64,000 bases of DNA from Chromatiales bacterium (GTDB taxonomy: Bacteria > Pseudomonadota > Gammaproteobacteria > Thiohalomonadales > Thiohalomonadaceae). Made by a program: the position numbers and the translations under genes. Position 1 is the stretch's first letter. Each line of letters begins with the position of its first letter. Positions 35,099-45,200 of the stretch are shown here, one piece after another. The stretch lies in the NCBI GenBank assembly GCA_003251535.1, contig QKFD01000061.1:1-64000 (forward strand), in the 5' to 3' direction. The notes beneath the pieces are model-generated. The model made no database searches. It worked only from the letters and a program-made list of their open reading frames with translations, and was not told the origin of the DNA.

Positions 35099-37954
35099 AT
35101 GCAGCCGGCAGACAGTGTGGTTCCATTTTCCCGCAACAGGGAACCGAAGTTCGATATGCCAGCCAATAGCGGCCAGATACTGCGCGAGTGCCGGGATCGC
35201 TTTGACCGGCAGTTGCGCCCCCTCGTACAGCGCATGTTTGAGAGCGCGGACGACACCCTGTTCCAATATGCCGACAAGGCCACCAACAACACCCTCCAGG
35301 CCACCTACTTCGACGCGATGCGCGAACTACGGCTGCAGCGGCGGGAGATGGAGGGCCGCTTTCAGCATAGCCTCTCGCAGGCATTTCGCTCCTTTGAGCA
35401 GGGCGAGGCCAGGGCCAAAACGGGTGGTGCGGGAGGCGGGCTCTCCATGTCATCGCTGTCGCTGGTGGATAACGATGAGCTAGAGGAGTCACTGGCGGTC
35501 CAGGCGGTGGTGGAGAAGGCACGCGGGAGTGCGCCCCAGGAGCTGAGCGCCCTCGGTCAACGGTTAGGCCACTTGATGGGGAGCGAGGAGGAGCTGGCCA
35601 GCGACAGCAACCCCTTTGGTCCCGAGGCGATGGGGCGGGCACTGCAAGAGGCGATGGGGTCAGCAGAGTTGACCCTGGAGGTGCGGCTCATCCTCTTCAA
35701 GTTGGGGGAGCGCTCGGTGATGGTGGCCTTGGGGCCCATCTGGCGGGAGCTGAATGGGCTGCTGATCGATGCCGGGGTCCTGCCAACCCTGCGCCCACCG
35801 ACGCCAATGGTGATGGGGGGACGGGGTGGCGCTGGCCCATCCGCCGGTGGGCGAGGGGCAAGTAGTCCGGCCGCCACGCCTGCCCCAGGGTTGGATGAGT
35901 CGGGTATGGCCCCAGGGGATGAGGGGGGGGATCTCGGGTCGTTGGGGGATCTGCTTTCCATGCTGCGCGCCAACGCCGGTTGGGCGCCATGGGGTGGGGC
36001 CACGGCGGGGACGGCCGCCGCTGGGCTGGTGCCACCAATGGGGGGCCCGCTGCCGCCTGGCGGGGTCCCTATGGCTGGCATCGGGGCGCCTCTGCCTCCT
36101 GGTGTGGGGCTGGGGACAGGGGGGGGCGGTCAACCCGCCTACCCCCCCGGCCAGCCTGGTGACACTGCCTATAGTGGCGGTGTGACATTGGTGCCGAGTG
36201 ACGTAGCACAGCAGCTGCCGGCACTGTTGCAACTACTCTCCGGTCTGCAACGGCAGGCGGGAGGCGAGGCCCTCCCGCAGGGGGCGGGGCTGCGGGAGGT
36301 GCTCGGCTCCACCATCGAGGAGCGGAAGGTGGCGGTGGGCTCGCGCGAGGCCGACGTCATCGATCTGGTCTCCATGCTGTTCGAGTTCATCCTCGATGAC
36401 CCCAACCTGAGTGATACCGTCAAGGCGCTCATCGGCCGGCTCCAGATCCCCTATATCAAGGTGGCGCTACTCGATCGCCACTTCTTTGCCCGTAAGAACC
36501 ACACCGCACGCCGCTTCCTCAATCGCTTGGCGGAGTTTGCCCTCGCCATCGAGCCAGAGGTGGAGGGCGAGGAGAATGCCCGGCTTGATCTCCTGCGCCA
36601 GATAGTGGAGCGGCTGCTCACCGAATTTGAGGAGGATCTCGGCCTATTCGAGACGCTTTCCGCCGATCTGGAGCGGTTCGAGGCGGAGGCGCAGCAGGCC
36701 GCGCGCGCCGCCGAAGAGGCGTTGCTGGCGGCCCAGCGGCGGCGTGAAGAGGAGGAGGAGGTCCGCATCGAGGTGCTGGCAGCGGTGGATCGGGCGCTCA
36801 AAGAGCTGATTGTGCCGCCCGAGCTGGCCGCTATCATCCGCGGTCCCTGGGTCCAGGTGCTGGTCTCCACCCGCCTGAAAGAGGGGGAGGGGGCGACCTG
36901 GCGCGAGCGGCTCGGTTTCATCGATGAGCTGGCCTGGTCAGTACGGCCACGCCGCACCGCCGCCGAGCGGCAGGTGTTCGCCCGTCACCTGCCCAAACTG
37001 CTACGGCGGCTGGACCAGGGTCTGGAGCTTATCGGCATCTCGTTGGAGCAGCGCATCGCCATTCGGCGTAAGTTGGAGCCGTACCACCTGGCCGATCTGC
37101 GTCCTGCCACCCCAGCGGCGGCGCCCCCTGCCACCCCGCCCCAGGCCGAGGCCACCCCGCCACCGCCCATCCTACAGAGAGAGGTGGCGTCTGCCCCCGC
37201 TGCACCCACCACCGTGCCGCCAGCCGCTACTACCGCCGCCCCGCTGGAGGGGCGCGGCAAGGTGCCCCTCGCCGCCGCGGCGCAGGCGGCCCTAGCGGCC
37301 GTGCGGGGCAATGGCGAGGCGGTGGCTGGAGCGAGCCCATCGCCCGCCCCTGTCACCCCGACCAAGGCGGAGGGCGTCATGCCCCCTGCCGACGAAGTGG
37401 CCCCGCCGCCCGAGCCGCTTGCCGAGGACCCGCAGGAGGTTGCTGCGGAGGCCGCACCGGCGGCACCTAGTAGTAAACCCGCACCCCATCATGGTGGTGA
37501 TCCGGCGGTGGATGATCTCATCGCCCAGGTGGAACAGCAGCTGAGTGATCTCGCCCGTTTCGAGGCGATGTTGAACGGCGAGGAGGAGCCGGAGGAGGAG
37601 GCGCCCGCCGAGCCGGAGTACTCCGCCACAGATGACTGGCTGGCAGAGCTGAGCGCCACCCCGGCCGAAGGGCCCGATGTCGAGGAGCGGTGGCTGGAGG
37701 AGGCGCGGGAGTTGCGGGTGGGTACCTGGGTGCAGATCGTCGAGCAGGGGCGCGAGCGGCGCGCCAAGCTGGCTTGGAAGAGTGATCTGCTAGGGGAGTT
37801 CACCTTCGTCAATTGGAAGTTCCAGGTGGTGGCTGAGCGCAACCTGGCCACCCTCGCCTGTGATCTGCGGGATGGGGTGATCTCCACGGTGGACGATGTG
37901 CCGGTGCTGGACCGTGCCCTCAACGCCATGGTGCAGCGCTTCAGCCGGCTCTGA
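35099..37954 (+). CDS. DUF1631-family protein
   Basis: A 951-residue cytoplasmic protein of the DUF1631 family, found next to PilZ genes in many gammaproteobacteria; function unknown. The ATG at 35099 (MQPADSVVPFSR) has AAGGAG 10 bases upstream and is preferred over the open frame from 34922. Seen: an N-terminal helical part, a Gly/Pro/Met-rich low-complexity insert (about residues 230-360), a conserved central helical region (VIDLVSMLFEFILDDPNLSD), and a long Ala/Pro-rich linker (about 667-800). The C-terminal domain contains GTWVQIVEQGRERRAKLAWK and may be PilZ-like. No catalytic motif seen. Neighbourhood suggests a role in cyclic-di-GMP or surface behaviour. Confidence 0.85.
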   Translation: MQPADSVVPFSRNREPKFDMPANSGQILRECRDRFDRQLRPLVQRMFESADDTLFQYADKATNNTLQATYFDAMRELRLQRREMEGRFQHSLSQAFRSFEQGEARAKTGGAGGGLSMSSLSLVDNDELEESLAVQAVVEKARGSAPQELSALGQRLGHLMGSEEELASDSNPFGPEAMGRALQEAMGSAELTLEVRLILFKLGERSVMVALGPIWRELNGLLIDAGVLPTLRPPTPMVMGGRGGAGPSAGGRGASSPAATPAPGLDESGMAPGDEGGDLGSLGDLLSMLRANAGWAPWGGATAGTAAAGLVPPMGGPLPPGGVPMAGIGAPLPPGVGLGTGGGGQPAYPPGQPGDTAYSGGVTLVPSDVAQQLPALLQLLSGLQRQAGGEALPQGAGLREVLGSTIEERKVAVGSREADVIDLVSMLFEFILDDPNLSDTVKALIGRLQIPYIKVALLDRHFFARKNHTARRFLNRLAEFALAIEPEVEGEENARLDLLRQIVERLLTEFEEDLGLFETLSADLERFEAEAQQAARAAEEALLAAQRRREEEEEVRIEVLAAVDRALKELIVPPELAAIIRGPWVQVLVSTRLKEGEGATWRERLGFIDELAWSVRPRRTAAERQVFARHLPKLLRRLDQGLELIGISLEQRIAIRRKLEPYHLADLRPATPAAAPPATPPQAEATPPPPILQREVASAPAAPTTVPPAATTAAPLEGRGKVPLAAAAQAALAAVRGNGEAVAGASPSPAPVTPTKAEGVMPPADEVAPPPEPLAEDPQEVAAEAAPAAPSSKPAPHHGGDPAVDDLIAQVEQQLSDLARFEAMLNGEEEPEEEAPAEPEYSATDDWLAELSATPAEGPDVEERWLEEARELRVGTWVQIVEQGRERRAKLAWKSDLLGEFTFVNWKFQVVAERNLATLACDLRDGVISTVDDVPVLDRALNAMVQRFSRL

Positions 37955-37992
37955 GCGACCCGCGGCGGGTGGTCCCGCCGCGAGGGGAGGGC

Positions 37993-38430
37993 TCAGTGGC
38001 AGGTCATGTGGTGGCGCTCCTCCGGCATGGGGACATTGAGTTCCACCCAATACTTCACCAACAGGCGGATCGACTCGTTGAACTCTTTGTAGTCCACCGG
38101 CTTGCGCACATAGCTGTTGACGCCAAGGTCATAACTGGCGAGGACATCGGTCTGTTCAATGGATGAGGTAAAGACCACCACTGGGATGAGGCGGGTCTTG
38201 TTTTCCAACCGTAGCGCTTGGAGGACCTCCAGGCCTCCCAGCTTGGGGAGTTTGAGATCGAGGATGATGAGATTGGGGGGACTCTCGGTACTAAAGAGAT
38301 GGTCGATGGCCTCTTGCCCATCTCGGGCTACCTTGGTTTCGCCCATGAATTCGCAGGCCCGGAGGGCCCGCAGGATCAGCTCTTCATCGTTTTTATCGTC
38401 TTCGACCAAAAGGATGGCAGTATTTTGCAT
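37993..38430 (-). CDS. Single-domain response regulator (Rcp1-like)
   Basis: A 145-residue stand-alone receiver with all key residues: acidic pair in LVEDDKNDEE, phosphoacceptor Asp in LIILDLKLPKLG (near 57), Thr in VVVFTSS and Lys in VRKPVDYKEF. The spacing and VEDDxxDxxL start match the Rcp1 group that partners phytochrome-like kinases. The multi-PAS kinase gene lies six bases upstream on the same strand and is the likely phosphodonor. Confidence 0.93.
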   Translation of the reverse strand: MQNTAILLVEDDKNDEELILRALRACEFMGETKVARDGQEAIDHLFSTESPPNLIILDLKLPKLGGLEVLQALRLENKTRLIPVVVFTSSIEQTDVLASYDLGVNSYVRKPVDYKEFNESIRLLVKYWVELNVPMPEERHHMTCH

Positions 38431-38436
38431 TTTGTC

Positions 38437-40707
38437 TTATTCCGCTGTCGCGCGTGTGCCTTCGCTCTGGGCGCTCAAACTAAAATGTATCGCGGCAAAC
38501 TGTTCCACCTCGCCTTCGGCCCACACCTCACCCCCATGACGCTGGATGATGCGCCGCACGGTGGCTAGACCGATACCCGTCCCCTCGAACCGGTCAGCGG
38601 CGTGGAGTCGCTGGAACGGTTGGAACAGCTTGTCCACAAACCGCATGTCAAAGCCTACACCATTATCCCTGACGCAGAAGTAGTCCCGTCCTTGGTGCTG
38701 GGTACGGCCAAACTCGATCACCGCCGGATCGCGTCCGGCGGTGAACTTCCAGGCGTTGCCCAGCAGATTTTCCATCAGCAGCCGCGCCATGTTGCCATCG
38801 GCGCGGGCGGTGAGATTGGGCTGGATGCGGAAGGTGACTGGACGCCCCTCTTCGCCGCTCTGGAGCCGGCGGGCGATCTCTTCGGCGATCTCCGATAGAT
38901 TGACTTCGCCGATGGTAAGCTCCCGACGGATCACCCGCGACAACACCAGCAGACCATCGATAAGCTCGCTCATGTGGCGGCTCGCCCGGGCGATGCGCTC
39001 CAGGTAGTCGCGGCCGAGGTCATCCAGGCGCTCACCGCAATCCTCCACCAGCGCCTGGCTAAAGCCGTTGATGGCCCGTAGTGGACCGCGCAGGTCGTGG
39101 GAGACCGAGTAACTGAACGCCTCCAGCTCGCGGTTAGCGGCATTTAGCTCCTCGGTGCGCTCCTCCACCAGCCGCTCCAGGTTGTCACGGTACTGCCGCA
39201 GCTCCCGCTCGATCAGATCACGCTCGGTGATGTCTTGGGCGATCCCCAATAGTCGCCGTGGGCGGCCCTCCTCATCCCGCACCAGGCTGCCGCGCAGGTG
39301 GAGCACCCGGGTGGTGCCATCGGTATGGGTGATCCACTGATTGAGTTGGATCTCTCCGCTATCGGCGAGGGCCCGTTGCAGGATCTCCTTGAGGTGCTGG
39401 CGCGAGAGCAGCGGCACCAATTCGAGCACCCCCTCCACGGTGGGGTGGAAGCGGCTCGGATCGAGGCCAAAGATGCGGTAGAGCCCGTCACTCCAGCGGA
39501 TCCCTCCGCTCTCGATGTCATACTCCCAGCTCCCCAGGTGGGCGATGTACTCCGCCTCCGCCAGGTGGAACTCACTGGAGTGGAGCGCCTCCTCCGCCCA
39601 TTTGTGGGCAGTGACATCCCATAGCACGGTGAGCACCCCCACCAGCTCCCCGGCATCGTTGCGGTAGGGGGCCGAGACCACCTGCATCACCCGGGTCCCA
39701 TCCCGGGCGGCAAACTCCTGCTCTGCCACCAGGGTAGTCGCCCGTTGCAGCACCTCGCGGTCACCTTGGCGATACTGCTGGGCCAGGTGGGCCGGATGTA
39801 GCTGCTCCACCGAGCGCCCCACCACCTCCTCCGGCGCTAGGCCCAGCAGGGCGGCAAAGTTGAGGTTGCAGGAGAGGTAGATGGCGTTGCGGTCCTTGAG
39901 CGCCACCGCCTGCGGCAGACTCTCCATCAGGGTCCGATATTTGTGCTCCCGCTCGCGCAGCTCCTGCTCGCGCCGCTTACGTTCAGAGATGTCGCGGAAG
40001 AGGCCAACGTAGAACAGCTCATCGCCGATCCGCACCTGACTGCCGGAGGCCTCCACCGCCAGGCGGTGGCCGTCCCGGGTCAGCATGATGTGTTCAATAA
40101 CGGTGCGCCCTTTGCTGGCCATCTCGGCGAAGGCGTGGGCGACATTGGCCCGATCCTCCGGGGCGTGAAGGGCGGAGGCGTGCATCCCCAGCAGCTCCTC
40201 TTCGCTGTAGCCGAAGAGCGCCACTGCGCGGGCGTTGGCCTCCAGGAGGTGGCCTGAGCTATCGGTCAGTAGGATGGCGTCGCTGGCGCTCTCCATCAGG
40301 TTGCGATACTTCGCCTCGGAGGCGGCCAGCTGCCGCTGGGCCTCCACGGTGGCGGTCACATCCTGGGCAAAGGCGACCAGCCGCAGCCCGCTGTCGCTGC
40401 GCTCCACCTGCCCCTCGGCGTGGATGAAGCGCACCGTGCCGTCATCCCGTTTGAGGCGAAACTCATCGCGCCAAGGGTCATCCTCGTGGCAAGCGGCGGC
40501 CAGACGCTCCGTCACCCGCTCCCGATCCTCGGCGTGGACGCGGGTCAGTAGGGCACTGAGTGGGGGATCGGCGGGGCCGGGATCGAGGGCGAAGATGCGG
40601 TAGAACTGCGCGGAACCGTGCAGTGTGCCGTTGCTGATCTCCAGCTCCCAGTCGCCGGGTGTGGCGATCTGCCGGGCCTCCTTGAGGCGAGCCTCGTTCT
40701 GCCGCAA
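38437..40707 (-). CDS. Multi-PAS sensor histidine kinase
   Basis: A 756-residue soluble kinase with no membrane helix. In order: four PAS/PAC units (roughly 1-115, 120-240, 245-365, 370-495), a coiled linker (YRDNLERLVEERTEELNAAN), a HisKA box SVSHDLRGPLRAING (His near 535) and HATPase with VRDNGVGFDMRF and FEGTGIGLATVRR. The arrangement is like bacteriophytochrome-type kinases that phosphorylate Rcp1-like receivers, and such a receiver follows. The start is TTG: GGAGG lies five bases before it, and a stop codon lies six codons upstream. No haem, flavin or chromophore residue could be assigned, so the signal is unknown. Confidence 0.88.
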   Translation of the reverse strand: MRQNEARLKEARQIATPGDWELEISNGTLHGSAQFYRIFALDPGPADPPLSALLTRVHAEDRERVTERLAAACHEDDPWRDEFRLKRDDGTVRFIHAEGQVERSDSGLRLVAFAQDVTATVEAQRQLAASEAKYRNLMESASDAILLTDSSGHLLEANARAVALFGYSEEELLGMHASALHAPEDRANVAHAFAEMASKGRTVIEHIMLTRDGHRLAVEASGSQVRIGDELFYVGLFRDISERKRREQELREREHKYRTLMESLPQAVALKDRNAIYLSCNLNFAALLGLAPEEVVGRSVEQLHPAHLAQQYRQGDREVLQRATTLVAEQEFAARDGTRVMQVVSAPYRNDAGELVGVLTVLWDVTAHKWAEEALHSSEFHLAEAEYIAHLGSWEYDIESGGIRWSDGLYRIFGLDPSRFHPTVEGVLELVPLLSRQHLKEILQRALADSGEIQLNQWITHTDGTTRVLHLRGSLVRDEEGRPRRLLGIAQDITERDLIERELRQYRDNLERLVEERTEELNAANRELEAFSYSVSHDLRGPLRAINGFSQALVEDCGERLDDLGRDYLERIARASRHMSELIDGLLVLSRVIRRELTIGEVNLSEIAEEIARRLQSGEEGRPVTFRIQPNLTARADGNMARLLMENLLGNAWKFTAGRDPAVIEFGRTQHQGRDYFCVRDNGVGFDMRFVDKLFQPFQRLHAADRFEGTGIGLATVRRIIQRHGGEVWAEGEVEQFAAIHFSLSAQSEGTRATAE

Positions 40708-41174
40708 TGTGGCCTCCGCACGCTACTGTTTGGTAACAGATGGACCATACCCCGCCGGGCACCCTCTCCACCAGTGCAGCGCAGTGGCCTGCGGTCGGTG
40801 GTTGGGACGGATAGGGGGCGGCTGCACGGCCCAAGGAGGGCGCCGCCGCTCGGTTGTTCTATATGTGTTCTCGCCCCGCCCTGGTCACGCCTCCCGCTGG
40901 GGGAGGAGGTGACCGTCCCCGCTGCCCCTAAACCCGTGGTTTGGGTGGTTTAAGGTCCAGGGTACCCCCGCGGACTAGCCCTGCTCTAGGGGGACGCCGG
41001 CCTGCCAGCGAGGGGTTCTAGACGACAGCTCTAATCCCCCCGAGTGGTGGGCACCGAGTCGATATGCCCTCTCAGCGGGGTCGGAACCCTCTTAAGCAAA
41101 TATCCAAAAGCCCAATATTGTAGTGTGCGGTGCCGGCCCACGCATGGTCGTTGTCGATACGATGGCGTTGCGGC
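40708..41174. other. 467-base intergenic region with strong hairpin
   Basis: No gene seen. It contains a very stable stem: GGTCAC (40883-40888) with GTGACC (40909-40914), and inside it CCTCCC (40890-40895) with GGGAGG (40901-40906), five-base loop. No T run follows on either strand, so it is not an ordinary terminator. It may be part of a structured leader of the PAS kinase gene or a small RNA. I could not match it to a known RNA family. Confidence 0.45.
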
Positions 41175-41603
41175 CTAACGGAGCTGGTAGCGATTGTGGC
41201 AGGCGGTGCAGGTGGCGGTGATCTCCCGCAGCGCCGTCAGGGCGCGATCCCTATCACCCTCAACGGCAATACGGCCGAAGTGACTGGCCGCCTCATGCAT
41301 CCGGCTGCCGATGAGGCGCATCGGCTCCGGCAGGTAGGGGGCGATATGGTCGGCATGGTGGTGCTGCATGGCGGAGAGGCCGAGCCGCTCCTCCGCCATC
41401 TGCCCGGCCGCCTGGAGTTGGCCTGCGGCCAGTTGACCCAACAGCTTATCCAGGGTGGCCAGGTGATCGCGCATGTTGGCGCGCAGCTGCTCCGCAACGG
41501 CGGCGGGGAGCTGGACCGCTATTCGCTGGTCGGCGGCCTGTAGCGGGGTGGCTAGGAGCAGCAGGATGAGGGCGAGGCGCTGGGGCACGGTAGGGACTCC
41601 CAT
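41175..41603 (-). CDS. Cytochrome c'-like (class II) c-type cytochrome
   Basis: A 142-residue periplasmic haem protein: signal peptide (RLALILLLLATPLQAAD), four predicted helices, and a single haem site TCTACHNRY only a few residues from the C-terminus, the placement found in cytochrome c' and cytochrome b562-like four-helix proteins. Class II cytochromes bind NO or move electrons in respiration or sulfur metabolism. The ATG at 41603 is preferred over 41630 because it places the signal peptide at the start. His-rich HHHADH in the middle may give other metal contact. Confidence 0.85.
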   Translation of the reverse strand: MGVPTVPQRLALILLLLATPLQAADQRIAVQLPAAVAEQLRANMRDHLATLDKLLGQLAAGQLQAAGQMAEERLGLSAMQHHHADHIAPYLPEPMRLIGSRMHEAASHFGRIAVEGDRDRALTALREITATCTACHNRYQLR

Positions 41604-41662
41604 GGGGCAAAGGGAGGCGATTGTGCCCAATAGGTGTTACGAGGTACAGGCCAGAGGGGCGA

Positions 41663-42196
41663 TCACCCTTGCTCCCCCTTCTCCAGGGGATTTTCGTCGC
41701 TCTGGCGGGTGAGGTTGGCGATGGATTCGGTGGGGGGATCCGCCGTCTCTCCGCTGCCGCTCGGATCGGCCCAGTTGCTCTGCTCGCAGGTCCAGTAGTG
41801 GCAGATGGCGGCCAGGCGGCTCAAGAAGGCCTCCCCTTCACCCGCCCGCAGTAGGCAGCTGCTGGTCCCGGCGGCATAGGCGGCGGTAACGGTGCGACCG
41901 CCGTGGTGGGTGTAGCAGACCACCGGCAGTGAGCGCAGGGCGTGCTGGAGCCGGATCCAGGAGAGCAGCCGCTGCCCCTCCTGCTCGCTCGCGAGGTCAA
42001 GATTAACTACTAGGAGATCGGGGAGCCGGCCGGGATCGACCTCCACCTCCCGCGCCAGCGCCTGTAGCAGGGCGCTGGCGGCGGGGAGGGAGTCGGCCAG
42101 GCCAAATAGACAGTCAGGGCACCCTTGCCGCAGTGCGCCCATCACCTGCTCCCGCTCAGCGGGGTCGCGCTCCACCAGTAGTACCGTCGGCCCCAT
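41663..42196 (-). CDS. Response-regulator-like protein with degenerate receiver
   Basis: A 177-residue receiver-fold protein starting MGPTVLLVERDPAERE. The phosphoacceptor position is kept (LLVVNLDLASE), and the Thr-like position is VCYTHHG, but the usual acidic pair is RD and the conserved Lys is replaced (SSCLLRAGE), so phosphorylation is doubtful. A polar C-terminal tail (about 50 residues) carries no DNA-binding domain. The start at 42196 removes a long unlikely N-terminal extension. It follows the RND genes on the same strand; no functional link is evident. Confidence 0.75.
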   Translation of the reverse strand: MGPTVLLVERDPAEREQVMGALRQGCPDCLFGLADSLPAASALLQALAREVEVDPGRLPDLLVVNLDLASEQEGQRLLSWIRLQHALRSLPVVCYTHHGGRTVTAAYAAGTSSCLLRAGEGEAFLSRLAAICHYWTCEQSNWADPSGSGETADPPTESIANLTRQSDENPLEKGEQG

Positions 42197-42293
42197 CGCA
42201 ATGTCCCCGTCTCCCGTAGTCGTACGGAAAGTGTGCTTGGTGCGGCGGCAGGTGGCTATCAGACAGGGGTTCAAGGCGCTGTCGGTGTTGCTC

Positions 42294-45200
42294 CTACAAC
42301 GGTGCAGTGGCCTCCTGTGGTGGGCGACGGGGGGCAAACAGGAGACGGTAGAGGGCCGGTACCACCAGCAGGGTGAGGGCAGTGGAGGCGGTGAGGCCGG
42401 AGATCATGGCCCATGCCATGGGGGGCCAAAGGGGTGAGGGGGTGAGGGCCAGGGGCAGCAGCCCCGCCACTGTGGTGATGCTGGTGAGCAGGATGGGGCG
42501 GAAGCGCTCCACCACCGCCCCTTGTAACGCCTCGACCACCCCGCCGCCCGCCACCCGGGCCTGCTCCACGCGATCGATAAGTACGATGGCGTTGTTCACC
42601 ACCACCCCGGCCAGGGCAAAGACCCCCAACAGGGACATAAAGCCAAATGGCTGTTGGCCCAGCAGCAGCCCCGGCACGATACCGGCCGCCGCCAGCGGGA
42701 TGGTGAGCAGCACCAGTGCCACCCGGCGGAAGGAGTTGAACTGGGCGATGAGGATGGCGATGAGCGCCACCGCCCCCAGCGGCATGGTGCTGACCAGGGC
42801 GGCGTTGGCCTCCCCCGCCCCCTCGGCATCACCGCCATAGGAGAGATGCACCCCCGTGGGTAGTTGCAGGGTCGCAAGGCGGGGTTTGAGCTGGGCAAGC
42901 ACCTCGCTGAAGGCAACCCCCCCTGCCAGCTGGGCCGAGATGGTGACCACCCGCTCGCGGGCCCGGCGGGTGATGAGGGCCGGTTGCCAATCGGGCTCCA
43001 AGGTGGCCACCTGGGCCAGCGGGATGGCGTCGCCGGCGGCGTTGAATAGGGTGATGCCGCGCAGCTGCTCCACCGTCATCTGTTCACCGGCTGCGGGGCG
43101 CACCAGGATGGGGACCGGTTCATCACCGGCGCGATAGTAACCGGCGAGGAGGCCACGGCTGCGGGCGTAGAGGGTATCGGCCACGGCGCCGCGGTCGAGC
43201 CCGAGGGTCGCGGCGGTGGCGTCGTGGGGGATGATGCGCAGGGTGGGTACCCCCACTCCAAGGTTGTGGCGGGCATCACGGGTGCCAGGGGTGGTGGCCA
43301 CCACGGCAAATACCTGTTGCACCGCCTGCGCCAACTCTTCGAGGTCATCACCGTGGAGGCGCACCTCAATCGGCGCCTTGACTGGCGGCCCCTGCTCTAT
43401 GTGGCGGATCACCACCTCCGCCTGCGGCAGGTTGTCGGCCAGGTAGGGGTGGAGCCACGCCTCCAGCTCACCCATGGTGGAGGGGTTGGTGGTGGTCACC
43501 ACCAGGGTGGCGGCGTGGGGGTTGTGGGGCTCTTGGGGCAGGTTGTAGTAGAAGTGGGGGACCGAGCGGCCGAGGTAACTCGCCACCTGCGTGACCTCCG
43601 GGCGCGCCAGTAGTACCGGCTCCAGCTGGGTCACCAGCGGCTCCACCGCCGACAGGTGGCTCCCCTCCGGCAGTTTGAGTTCAACCAGTAGGTCGTTGCG
43701 GTCGGAGACTGGGAAGAATTGTTGATGGACCTGGCCGAGCCCCGCGAGGGAGAGCCCGAGCGCGACGACTGCCAGCAGCAGCACCATCCAGGGGTGCCCT
43801 ACCCCAAGGCGGGCAATGGCGCGGGCCAGGTGGGTGAGACGCCCCTCCGCCACGGGTGCGGGGCGCAGAAAGCGGCGCGCCAGGACCGGCGTGATCCCCA
43901 TGGCAAAGAGGTAGCTCAGGCTAAGGGTGAGCATCACCACCACCGGGATGGCGCTGGTAAAGGCGGCGGTGGGGCCGGTGGAGAGCAGCATCGGCAGAAA
44001 GGTGGCCATGGTGGTGCCGGTGGCGCTGGCGAGGGGGACCGCCAACTCACGGGCGGTGGCAAGGGCCGCGGCGGCGGCCCCCATCCCCTCATTGAGGCGG
44101 CTTTGGATCCCCTCCGCCACCACAATCCCGTTGTCCACCAGGATCCCCAGCGAGATCACCAGGGCCGCGACCGACATCTGGTGTAGCACCCCACCCCCGA
44201 GGGCATAGAGCAGGATGGCGGAGAGCATCACCAGGGGCACCCCGGCCGCCACTAAGAGCCCCAGCCGAGGCCCCATAGTGACCAGGAGCACGAGACCCAC
44301 CACCAACGTCGCGGAGAGTAGGGAGTGTTGCAGGCCATTGATGCGGGCCGCCACCTGGTCGGGCTGGAAATTCAGCTCCTGGACAGTGAGCGGCAGGTAG
44401 TGGGGGGCCCCCTCGGCGATGGCCTGGCGCACCTGGCGGCCAAACTCCACGCTGTTGATACCGTTACGTGGCACGACGCCGAGCCCCACTACCGGCTGGC
44501 CGTGGACCCGCATCCGCTGACTGGGCGGGGTGACTGGGGTGCGGCTGATCTGGGCGATCTGCGAGAGCGGGAGGGTCGTGCCTGTCGGTAGACGGATGGG
44601 GATGGTGGCCAGCTCCGCCAGGCTGGTGAACTCGTTCTGCGGACGCAGGGTGACCTGCTTCTCGCCGATGACGATACTCCCCCCCGGGGCGGCCCGGTTT
44701 TGGCCCGTCAGCTGCGCCGCGACTGCCTGGAGGGTGAGGCCGTAGCGGCGGGCGACGCTCTCCTCCAGGGCGACGGTGACCTGATCGCCCGGATCGCCGA
44801 TTACCGTGACCCGTTTCACCAGAGAGAGCTTCAGCAGGCGCTCGCGTAGATCTTCTGCCACATCCGCCAGGTGGATCAGGTCGTCGCTGCCGCCGATGGC
44901 CAGGAGCACCGCCTCCACGTCCTGGATGTCGCGGTTCAACACCGGCGTCTCCACCCCAGGTGGGAACTCCCGCTGGGCCTCCGCCAGGGCATCCTCCACC
45001 TCATCCCAGGCGCGGTCGGTGTCGGTGATATCACCCCGCAGCTCCAGCTCCATGCTGGTCACCTCTGCCCGTACCTGGACCTCGATCCGTTTCAGCTCCT
45101 CCACCTCGGCCAGGGCATCTTCGATCGGCTCCACCACCAGCCGCTCCAGATCCAGGGCGTCGGCCCCGGGCCAGCTCACCACCACCTGGCCCCACAGTTC

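Noticed and set aside
40708-40730. TAG stop just upstream of the PAS kinase taken as a nonsense mutation
   Set aside because: A GGAGG site five bases before the TTG at 40707 supports this as the true start. The upstream translation shows no domain.
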